In this document: positions 15,011 through 22,051 of the stretch, piece after piece
Position numbering within the stretch: position 1 is the stretch's first letter
How the letters are laid out: each line of letters opens with the position of its first letter
DNA from: a virus
Direction: 5' to 3' (one strand)
IMG/VR virus record: IMGVR_UViG_3300003937_000308
Coordinates: 1-43,644 of that record
DNA length: 43,644 bases
Notes under the pieces: generated by a model
Seen by the model: the letters and a program-made list of their open reading frames with translations, nothing else
The model's database searches: none
Told to the model about the DNA's origin: nothing
Made by a program: the position numbers and the translations under genes

Positions 15011-16843
15011 ATGTCAGACGGAATAGGAGATAATAAATGGATTCCCAAAGAGGAAGGGCCACAGGCAGCCTCGGAAAGAATTGTCTGGTCGACTAGACAG
15101 ATCGATGATCTGTTAGTAGCAATGGACCAGGGTTATCGTCCTAAGATTAAGTTACCATTCTACGAGGGTAGACAATTTCTAAAGAAGGGTAATATTGTAT
15201 TTGAATATACTGATGAGGAAATTAGTGAGTTAGCTAGATGTGCCAAGGACATTGTCTACTTTGCAGAGAAGTATGCGGTAGTAATGACAGATGAGGGTAT
15301 TCAACAGGTAACACTAAGAGATTATCAGAAGGAAATGTTAAGAAATTTCCAGAATGATAGATTTAATATTGTGCTTGCTGCTCGACAAATGGGTAAAACA
15401 GTAACTGCATCTATTTTTAATGCATGGTATGTTACCTTTAATATGGATAAGAATACTCTGCTACTTGCAAATAAATCTGATTCAACAAAAGAAATTATTG
15501 ATAAAGCCAAAACAGTAATTGAGAACTTACCGTTCTTTATGAAACCTGGTATTATTAAATATGATGTCATGAATGTGCGATGTGATAATGGTTGTCGTCT
15601 AATAGGACAATCAACCACAGCAAAATCTGGTATTGGTTTTACAATCCACAACTTATACCTAGATGAGTTTGCCCACGTCCATCCATCGATAGCTGATTCT
15701 TTCTATGAGAATGTATACCCTACATTATCTTCATCGAAAGTCTCAAGAATAACAATTACATCTACGCCGAATGGATTTAATAAGTTCTATCAAATCTATG
15801 CTGCGGCAGACCGTGGTGATAATGAATACCTAGCGACAAGAATAGATTGGTGGCAACATCCAGATAGAGATGAAGAATGGTATGAAAGAGAATTAGCAAA
15901 CTTAGGTTCGATAGAAGCATTTAATAAACAATATGGAAATGAATTCGTTAGCTCATCTAATCTACTATTAGACCCAGTCGATATGAAGAAGATGAGAAAG
16001 AGAATGAAGCCCTATATTTTTCATGACTTTGACGAATTTGATTATATTAGTATTGATACAAAAGGCTTTTTAGAATGGGCTCCTAATTTTGATATAGATA
16101 CTTGTAAAGATACAGAAAACTTCTGGGTATTCTCCGTAGATATTGCAGAAGGCAATGGTGGTGATGCATCAGTTATTAATGTTTTTAGGGTAGATCCAAT
16201 GAATGATAAAGAAATCGAGGCGATAATAAGTCCTGGTGCAATGTACGATTTTTTTAAATTTACTCAAGTGGCTAGATTTAGATCGAATGAACATGTCATT
16301 GAAGATTTCGCAAAAGTACTTTATACATTAGCAGTAGATATATTTAACTCTGAAAATGTAAAGATGATTGTAGAGTATAATACTTACGGTACAGTATTAT
16401 TCCAATACTTAAGAAGTATCTTTCCACAGAGAAATGATTTTGATGATGAAATGATAGTTAAATTTAAACATCGACATGATGCTAGAACTATAAAACCGGG
16501 AATCAAACTGAAATCTGACAATAAAGCTATCTTCTGTCAGAATTTTGCCAAATTATATAAGATAAATAGATTAGATTTAACAGATGAAGTTACAGTTAAA
16601 GAGGCATCACTATTTGGTACCTTACCAAATGGAAGTTATGGAGCTCAAATGGGCAATGATGACGTGATAATGACTTGTATAACTGCAACCGAATTCTTTA
16701 ATACAACAGACTATGCAGATTTCGTAGAAGAGCTATTAGATTTTATAGATCCGGAGGTACATGATAAGATGGAAAGTATACTATTTAAAGATAATGACCA
16801 AGCTGGAGATTTACAATATGATATTTATGACCTATTGAAATAA
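15011..16843 (+). CDS. 17: Terminase large subunit (gp17-like)
   Basis: A 610-residue packaging motor, the same length as T4 gp17. The N-terminal ATPase has TLRDYQKEML (Q motif, around residue 101), Walker A ARQMGKT (124-130), Walker B LYLDE (215-219) and coupling motif TSTPNGF (about 250-256). The C-terminal RNase H-fold nuclease has VFSVDIAEG (Asp377), GDAS (Asp385), VEYNTYG and a late GNDDVIMT acidic motif. It translocates DNA into the prohead through the portal and cuts concatemers. Starts immediately after the gp16 stop codon. Confidence 0.97.
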   Translation: MSDGIGDNKWIPKEEGPQAASERIVWSTRQIDDLLVAMDQGYRPKIKLPFYEGRQFLKKGNIVFEYTDEEISELARCAKDIVYFAEKYAVVMTDEGIQQVTLRDYQKEMLRNFQNDRFNIVLAARQMGKTVTASIFNAWYVTFNMDKNTLLLANKSDSTKEIIDKAKTVIENLPFFMKPGIIKYDVMNVRCDNGCRLIGQSTTAKSGIGFTIHNLYLDEFAHVHPSIADSFYENVYPTLSSSKVSRITITSTPNGFNKFYQIYAAADRGDNEYLATRIDWWQHPDRDEEWYERELANLGSIEAFNKQYGNEFVSSSNLLLDPVDMKKMRKRMKPYIFHDFDEFDYISIDTKGFLEWAPNFDIDTCKDTENFWVFSVDIAEGNGGDASVINVFRVDPMNDKEIEAIISPGAMYDFFKFTQVARFRSNEHVIEDFAKVLYTLAVDIFNSENVKMIVEYNTYGTVLFQYLRSIFPQRNDFDDEMIVKFKHRHDARTIKPGIKLKSDNKAIFCQNFAKLYKINRLDLTDEVTVKEASLFGTLPNGSYGAQMGNDDVIMTCITATEFFNTTDYADFVEELLDFIDPEVHDKMESILFKDNDQAGDLQYDIYDLLK

Positions 16844-16860
16844 ATTTACGAAAGCATAGG

Positions 16861-16869
16861 GATATATAA
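16861..16869 (+). promoter_or_regulatory. Late promoter-like box before sheath gene
   Basis: GATATATAA lies 31 bases upstream of the sheath ATG, in an A-rich leader without hairpins. Confidence 0.6.
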
Positions 16870-16900
16870 TAAAAGAATTAAAAAATAAAAACGAACAACT

Positions 16901-19801
16901 ATGGCATTAAGTCCTCAATTATTACAGTTCAAAAGCTCAGGCGTATACCGTCTAGAGTTTGACAAGTCACAAACCGTAAACATCCCTGCGGAGACTATTA
17001 GACTAGTGGTAGGAAGATCTAAAAAAGGTCCTTACAACACACCAGTATTAATAGAAGATGCAGAGCAATTTGTACAGGTATTCGGTGGAATTGACAAGTC
17101 TTTAGAAAAGAAAAATATGTTTTTCCACAGATCAGCATTAGAATGTTTATCTAGAGGTCCAATCCTGGCTCTTAATATGACAACTTCAGATGATAATGAT
17201 AAAGTAGCTATTTTCTCACCAGCTACAAACTCTTCACAAGAAGGTTTATCATCAGTACCAGTAAATGGTTCATCTCAGTTATTAAAGAAGTACAGTGATG
17301 TATTTGATACAGACAAATTTTGGAATCCTTCAGATGAAAAACTATTAGCTGCTGCGGCACAAGACACAAATCACGCGATTTCATTCGTAAACATTAAACA
17401 AGATCCTATCTCAGTTATTATTAGACAAGCTGGTGATGTTAGAGGATTTGAAGTTACTGCAAGAGAATGGTATGGTGAAGGAAATATTCCAGAAGGAGTA
17501 GAAGCTGACGAGTATGTATCAGATTATATGGTAGATGTATTTGTATTCAAAGGTAAATTTGATTCACAAGCATTAAACAACGATCCAACATACGGAGAGT
17601 TCTTTACTTCAAAAGGTTTAGCAAAAGATCAATTAGCTAAATTTGTTGGATTAAGAGAAGTAACTTTACTAGCTCAATATTCTGGTTCTATGATTCCAGA
17701 ATTCCAAGATAATGAAGGTAGACAATTATACATTGAAACTTTAATTAATTTAGAAGCTAGAAGAACAGGTTTATTCTGCGCAATTCAAGAAGATGCACTT
17801 CCACAAATCGATTTAGTAGGTAACGGATTTAACGTATACCAAGATTACGAAGTACTTTCTCATAGAGTAGAGCAAGTTGTAACTCCACTAACTGCAGATT
17901 TCACTGCATTCAATGGTAAAACACAAGTTGATGGTTCTACAATGATTATCTCTGGTGACTCTGGATTTTCAGATGCTACTTTAGCAGGTTTACCAAATCC
18001 AATTATCGCAGGTAAATTCTTACAAGCAGCACAAGCTGATGAGTATGTAAGAATTACAGCAATTAATAACCAAGCTGGTGATAAAGTAGAAATTATAGCT
18101 GATGGAGCAATCAGTCAGCAAATCGGAGTTTATGAAGAATATTCAGATGCTTCTGCAGGTGCTACTTGGAACTCAGATGTACAAGTTAGATTAGATGATA
18201 ACGGAAACTTAGTTTTCGCTGCAACTCCTGACTCAGTTGGTGATACATTATTAGCTGCAGGTGCTAGCGGACCTAATACATTCCTATTATCAGAAAATTC
18301 TGGTGAATATGTAGGAATTGGTGCAATTAACGATACTTATACAGATTCAGTATTCGGTGGTGGTTCTTACTTAGTTTCTCCAGCAGGTTCATTAGGCTTT
18401 TCATCTACATTAGTTGGAAACGGAACAATTATTGCAAATACACCATTTGGTGGTAAGAAATCAGCAGTAAATGATAACTTTTCTGTTAACAATATAGAAT
18501 TAAACGCTAGAGCAGTTGCATTTGATGCAGGATGGTCATTTTTAGACATGGGTGCTGGTGTATTCAAATTCTATAAAGATAACGTTGTGTCTGATACACT
18601 TACTGACAATATTAAAGTTGGAATGTACGTACCAGGTGATAGCGGTAAATTATCTAGAATTACTAAAATTGTAAAATCAGTTTCTGGTGTTACAACTACT
18701 TACACATTTACATCTCACAGAGCTGTTTCTTCAGCTCCAGCTTACGCGCTTAAGAGATATGAAGATGCTGCAGGTGTTTACAAAGTGTTCCCATTAGATG
18801 GAGCATCTCAATCAGCAAAAACTATTGCAGATCTATTAACAGCAATTAAGCCAGGTACTGGTTTAGGTAACGCTTTAGTAGATAAAGACAATATTACATT
18901 CAGATATGTTATTGATACATTCGGTTCTTTAGAAGCTGGTGGAATTTTAAACAAAGAAGAATTAACTTTCTTATGTAAAGAAAGACAAAATGCTTCTGCG
19001 ATTCTTAATGCACCAATGGTTAAAGAATTAAAAGCTTCAACTAATCCATCATTCTTAAATGAATTAACTGGAGCGTTTGATGTAAATAACGTAGCATCGG
19101 GTGGTAACTTAAACTTAAACCCAAGTGCATTATATACTTTACCTTCAATTAACGAAGGTGCAACTTATGGATTCTACTACGGTCCAGGATTAAATGTTAT
19201 TGAAAATGGAAGAACTAAGGTGATACCACCAGCAGCTTACATTTCAAATAACTACATTGACAAATACTCTGACGCTCTGCCATGGTCAATCATCGCAGGC
19301 CCAAGAAGAGGTGTTGTTGGTGGAACTGGCGTACAGTCACTAGAATTTGCATTCGATAAGAATGATAGAGACGTACTAGAACCATTTGGATATAACCCAA
19401 TTGTATTCGAAAGAGGAGTTGGTTTAACAATCAAAGGAAACAAGACTGCACAACAAGGAATTCAGTCAGCTCTTTCTTCAGCTCACGTAAGAGAAGTATT
19501 AATTTACGTTGAAGATGGACTAGCAGAAATCCTTAAGAACTACCTATTTGAGTTCAATACTGCTCAGACTAGATTAGAAATTAAAACTTTAGCAGATAAC
19601 TTCATGGAGTCAGTTAAGAAAGACGGTGGTGTATACGATTATAGAAACATCATGGACACTACTAACAACACGACAGACGTTATTGATAACAACATGGGTA
19701 TCTTAGATACGTTCGTTGAACCAGTTAAAGGATTAGAGATTCTAGTATCGAGAGTAACTGTACTTAATACAGGTGAAATTGCATCCGGAAACTTTGCATA
19801 A
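16901..19801 (+). CDS. 18: Contractile tail sheath protein (gp18-like)
   Basis: A 966-residue protein; T4 gp18 is 659, so about 300 residues are extra. The N-terminus (LQFKSSGVYRLEFDKSQ, VVGRSKKGPYNTPVLIED, VQVFGG) and the C-terminus (VREVLIYVEDGLAEILKNYLFE, FNTAQTRLEIKTLADNFMES, VEPVKGLEILVSRVTVLNTG) match the conserved sheath core that interlocks subunits and packs on the tube. The middle, roughly residues 335-650, is Gly/Ser/Asp-rich beta-type sequence and is the likely place of the insertion, on the outer face of the sheath as are the variable T4 domains. Adjacent to the tube gene, as in T4. Confidence 0.93.
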   Translation: MALSPQLLQFKSSGVYRLEFDKSQTVNIPAETIRLVVGRSKKGPYNTPVLIEDAEQFVQVFGGIDKSLEKKNMFFHRSALECLSRGPILALNMTTSDDNDKVAIFSPATNSSQEGLSSVPVNGSSQLLKKYSDVFDTDKFWNPSDEKLLAAAAQDTNHAISFVNIKQDPISVIIRQAGDVRGFEVTAREWYGEGNIPEGVEADEYVSDYMVDVFVFKGKFDSQALNNDPTYGEFFTSKGLAKDQLAKFVGLREVTLLAQYSGSMIPEFQDNEGRQLYIETLINLEARRTGLFCAIQEDALPQIDLVGNGFNVYQDYEVLSHRVEQVVTPLTADFTAFNGKTQVDGSTMIISGDSGFSDATLAGLPNPIIAGKFLQAAQADEYVRITAINNQAGDKVEIIADGAISQQIGVYEEYSDASAGATWNSDVQVRLDDNGNLVFAATPDSVGDTLLAAGASGPNTFLLSENSGEYVGIGAINDTYTDSVFGGGSYLVSPAGSLGFSSTLVGNGTIIANTPFGGKKSAVNDNFSVNNIELNARAVAFDAGWSFLDMGAGVFKFYKDNVVSDTLTDNIKVGMYVPGDSGKLSRITKIVKSVSGVTTTYTFTSHRAVSSAPAYALKRYEDAAGVYKVFPLDGASQSAKTIADLLTAIKPGTGLGNALVDKDNITFRYVIDTFGSLEAGGILNKEELTFLCKERQNASAILNAPMVKELKASTNPSFLNELTGAFDVNNVASGGNLNLNPSALYTLPSINEGATYGFYYGPGLNVIENGRTKVIPPAAYISNNYIDKYSDALPWSIIAGPRRGVVGGTGVQSLEFAFDKNDRDVLEPFGYNPIVFERGVGLTIKGNKTAQQGIQSALSSAHVREVLIYVEDGLAEILKNYLFEFNTAQTRLEIKTLADNFMESVKKDGGVYDYRNIMDTTNNTTDVIDNNMGILDTFVEPVKGLEILVSRVTVLNTGEIASGNFA

Positions 19802-19809
19802 AAAACGAG

Positions 19810-19820
19810 AATATATAAAC
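19810..19820 (+). promoter_or_regulatory. Late promoter-like box before tube gene
   Basis: AATATATAAAC lies 23 bases before the tail tube ATG. Confidence 0.55.
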
Positions 19821-19841
19821 TAAATAAAGAAAATAAACGAT

Positions 19842-20399
19842 ATGGCTTTACCACATTATTCAGAAGACCAAACTAGTAGAAAGGGCAAGAACTTTGAACC
19901 AGTACAGGCTAACCTATTCGAGGTAACTATTTTACCACCGGATGGCGTAGATGGACAATCATTGTTCTTACAACACATTAACTCAATCTCAGGTTTGGAC
20001 ACTCTTCACAGAGAGGTAGCAGCTATCGAGCAGAAGTATAAGTTCTCAACAAGATCTTATGCAGGAATGCCCGATGGAACTGCAGTAGATATTACTGTCA
20101 ACTTCTCATTAAACCTAAACGATTCGAATGAGGCTTACTTATATAAGTCTATGAGACAATGGTATAGAAAACAATATAATCCTGAGACTGGAGCAATGGG
20201 TCTTAAAAAGGATTATGTAGGTACTGTTGTTATCGTTCAATTTAATAGAGCTGGTGATATTTACAGAAAAATAACTCTTGATGACTGTTTCATAACTTCA
20301 GGAATCGGATTCACAGGTGAATTAAACTATGAATCTGCAGATGCAGCTCAGTTAGAGGTTACATGGAGATGTGACGTCTACAATGAAGAAGTAAATTAA
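19842..20399 (+). CDS. 19: Tail tube protein (gp19-like)
   Basis: A 185-residue protein immediately after the sheath gene, close to T4 gp19 (163). Conserved features include NLFEVTILPP near the N-terminus, the central YKFSTRSYAGMPDGTAVDIT, SLNLNDSNEAYLYKSMRQWY and the C-terminal YESADAAQLEVTWRCDVY, which fit the beta-barrel tube fold shared with T4 gp19 and Hcp. Hexamers stack to form the inner tube around the tape measure. A terminator follows, ending the sheath-tube transcript. Confidence 0.92.
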   Translation: MALPHYSEDQTSRKGKNFEPVQANLFEVTILPPDGVDGQSLFLQHINSISGLDTLHREVAAIEQKYKFSTRSYAGMPDGTAVDITVNFSLNLNDSNEAYLYKSMRQWYRKQYNPETGAMGLKKDYVGTVVIVQFNRAGDIYRKITLDDCFITSGIGFTGELNYESADAAQLEVTWRCDVYNEEVN

Positions 20400-20422
20400 G
20401 AATTTAATTTAATTAAATAAGA

Positions 20423-20452
20423 AAGAAGGTGATTATTCGCCTTCTTTTTTTA
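20423..20452 (+). terminator. Rho-independent terminator after tail tube gene
   Basis: AAGAAGGTG (20423-20431) pairs with CGCCTTCTT (20438-20446), with one T-G pair, across a 6-base loop and is followed by T6. Confidence 0.88.
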
Positions 20453-20493
20453 ACCAAACAAAATATAATATAATAATCCAATAATAACAGATT

Positions 20494-20712
20494 ATGAGTG
20501 ATAAACTAACAAAAAAGCTTCAGGTACTTTTAACTGAAGAAGAGGTCCGCTCTGTCAACCGTGTCATTTTAAATGAGGCGCTTGAAACTGAGCAAAGGCC
20601 CGTTTCTGTTAGTGCTTTTATTAGAAGTCTAATACAAGATGAGTTATCTAAAAAAAGTATCGAACAGAAATCAATAATTAAACAAAATCTCAAAAACTTA
20701 AAAGAAAAATAA
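20494..20712 (+). CDS. Small helical protein, possible ribbon-helix-helix regulator
   Basis: A 72-residue protein. KLQVLLTEEEVRSVNRVI followed by SVSAFIRSLIQDEL has the strand-helix-helix layout of ribbon-helix-helix DNA-binding proteins, including a hydrophobic second helix. The C-terminus is a Lys-rich helix. It is separated from the next gene by a single base, implying coupling to the tail chaperone gene, so a structural/chaperone role is also possible. RHH assignment is by pattern only. Confidence 0.5.
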   Translation: MSDKLTKKLQVLLTEEEVRSVNRVILNEALETEQRPVSVSAFIRSLIQDELSKKSIEQKSIIKQNLKNLKEK

Positions 20713-20713
20713 T

Positions 20714-21724
20714 ATGAGTGAAGAATTAAACAAAATGGACCAGGAGCGAGAAGCTGCAGCAGCTAAAGCTCTTGATGCAAAAGATCAGAACAATTCTGGT
20801 AATACAGACACTTCTGATAAAGCTGACGCTATGGCAGCCGCTGTAGATAAATCAGGCTTAGGTAGAGTTAATATGGACAATTTTGGTCCTGAAATAGCTA
20901 GACCTGCAGATGAGGTATTAGGATGGCATGTTTTAGATCTAGAAGACTTACCATCTAGGGGTAAATTTTACCCAGCAGATACAGTTATTAAAATTAGATC
21001 TGCTAAAGCTGCTGAGATTAGACATTTCTCTACTATGGATGAAAGTAATTACATCGATATGGAAGAAAAGCTAAACTCTATTGTAGAATCTTGCTCACAG
21101 ATGTCTACTGGTAATGGTAAGTCTAGAATGTCTTACAAAGATGTTCTAGAAGAAGATAGAATTATTCTATTACTTTCTATTAGAGATCTTTCATTCCCAG
21201 AGCCAGAGAATAAGTTAATGCTTAAAGGTAAAACTGAAAAAACTAAAAAAACTGTCGATATTGAATTATCAGTTAAGAATTTAATACCTTCGGTTATTGA
21301 TGAGCAAGTAGAAAAATATTACTCTACAAAGGAAAGAACTTATGTAATTAAAACTAAGTCTGCAGGTACTTTAAGAATGAAACCACCAACAATTGGTATT
21401 ATGCAAGAGATTACTGCATATCTTAAAGATAGACAAGAAAAAGACCAGGAATTTGATAAAGCATTTATTCAAGTACTACCTTATATGCAATCCGATTGGA
21501 GAACTTTAAATTTACAAAAGATTTTCACCATGGAAATGGAATATAAAGGTTGGAACGAGAAAAAGTTTATGGTGGTCTACAGACTAGCTGAAAGAATGAA
21601 AATCGGTGTACAAACCGAATTAGAAACTACCTTCGACGGAGAGATGGCAAAAGCCCCTCTTGACTTCCCAGGTGGCATCAAAAGTCTTTTCATTATTTCA
21701 GATCTCGCTGGAGAATTACTTTAA
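20714..21724 (+). CDS. Tail assembly chaperone / baseplate-hub-type protein (gp26-like position), zero frame
   Basis: A 336-residue protein two genes upstream of the tape measure. After a disordered, Ala-rich N-terminus (1-60) comes VLDLEDLPSRGKFYP, a short motif recurring in T4-type tail proteins of this slot, then a helical body (LNSIVESCSQM, YKDVLEEDRIILLLSIR) with a small charged middle. In T4 this neighbourhood encodes hub and tail-assembly factors such as gp26 and gp51. The gene ends CTT TAA G and the conserved-looking continuation lies in the +1 frame (see next entries), so this may be only the shorter of two products. Zero-frame product ends GELL. Confidence 0.65.
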   Translation: MSEELNKMDQEREAAAAKALDAKDQNNSGNTDTSDKADAMAAAVDKSGLGRVNMDNFGPEIARPADEVLGWHVLDLEDLPSRGKFYPADTVIKIRSAKAAEIRHFSTMDESNYIDMEEKLNSIVESCSQMSTGNGKSRMSYKDVLEEDRIILLLSIRDLSFPEPENKLMLKGKTEKTKKTVDIELSVKNLIPSVIDEQVEKYYSTKERTYVIKTKSAGTLRMKPPTIGIMQEITAYLKDRQEKDQEFDKAFIQVLPYMQSDWRTLNLQKIFTMEMEYKGWNEKKFMVVYRLAERMKIGVQTELETTFDGEMAKAPLDFPGGIKSLFIISDLAGELL

Positions 21725-21968
21725 GACAAAGTTCTATCTGGGTATTCATCTTAGAATGCAGCCCTCAGAGATCGAAAACATGTACTACTACGAGTATTGG
21801 TATTATGTGAAGAATCTGTCGGAATACATTAAAAATAAGAATAAACAGCAAGAGGGACAGCAAGAACAACAGGACAAGTCGATGTCATCAATGAGATCGA
21901 AATATACTCCTAAGATGCCAACTGCCCCTAAAATTTCTACACCATCGCTAAGAATGCCGAAGATGTAA
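21660..21968 (+). CDS. +1-frame extension of the tail assembly chaperone
   Basis: This frame is open from 21624 to 21968 but has no ATG before the conserved part; the only early start is TTG at 21660, inside the upstream gene. From 21723 it reads KTKFYLGIHLRMQPSEIENM, then YYYEYWYYVKNLSEYIK and a Gln/Lys/Pro-rich tail. FYLGxHLRMQPSEIExMxYYEY is what I recall as the end of tail chaperones that precede tape measure genes in T4-like phages, and it lies downstream of any usable ATG. Joined to the zero frame by the +1 slip the product would be about 417 residues. Independent translation from TTG is the alternative. Confidence 0.6.
   Translation: MTSQVASKVFSLFQISLENYFKTKFYLGIHLRMQPSEIENMYYYEYWYYVKNLSEYIKNKNKQQEGQQEQQDKSMSSMRSKYTPKMPTAPKISTPSLRMPKM
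21710..21725 (+). other. Candidate +1 ribosomal frameshift site (CTT TAA G)
   Basis: CTT (21719-21721) is directly followed by the stop TAA and then G, the same layout as the bacterial prfB (RF2) programmed site CTT TGA C. Slipping from CTT to TTT (21720-21722) enters the frame AAG ACA AAG (from 21723), which stays open to 21968. GGAG (21710-21713) sits five bases upstream of CTT, like the stimulatory Shine-Dalgarno-like element of prfB, though its effect in Bacteroidetes ribosomes is uncertain. Confidence 0.55.
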
Positions 21969-21970
21969 GA

Positions 21971-21979
21971 GATATATAA
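21971..21979 (+). promoter_or_regulatory. Late promoter-like box before tape measure leader
   Basis: GATATATAA begins two bases after the chaperone extension's stop codon, 68 bases before the tape measure start. Confidence 0.6.
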
Positions 21980-21990
21980 TATAGTAATAA

Positions 21991-22017
21991 GGAGCACCAC
22001 TTTTACAGTGGTGTTCC
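21991..22017 (+). promoter_or_regulatory. Hairpin in the tape measure leader
   Basis: GGAGCACCACT (21991-22001) pairs with AGTGGTGTTCC (22007-22017) over 11 positions with one G-T pair, around the loop TTTAC. No T run follows, so it is not a normal terminator; it precedes a 10-codon ORF and probably shapes translation of the tape measure gene. Confidence 0.6.
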
Positions 22018-22018
22018 T

Positions 22019-22051
22019 ATGTACTTAAAAAAATCTACAAGACCTAAGTGA
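22019..22051 (+). CDS. 10-codon leader ORF overlapping the tape measure start
   Basis: ATG at 22019 opens MYLKKSTRPK and ends TGA at 22049-22051, overlapping the tape measure GTG (22048-22050) as GTGA. The only ATG in this leader belongs to it, so ribosomes may reach the GTG by termination-reinitiation. Such a short ORF could also be chance. Confidence 0.35.
   Translation: MYLKKSTRPK

Noticed and set aside
22019-22051. A -1 frameshift at A7 (22025-22032) feeding the tape measure frame
   Set aside because: The -1 frame meets TAA at 22045-22047 before reaching the tape measure codons, so it cannot make a fusion.
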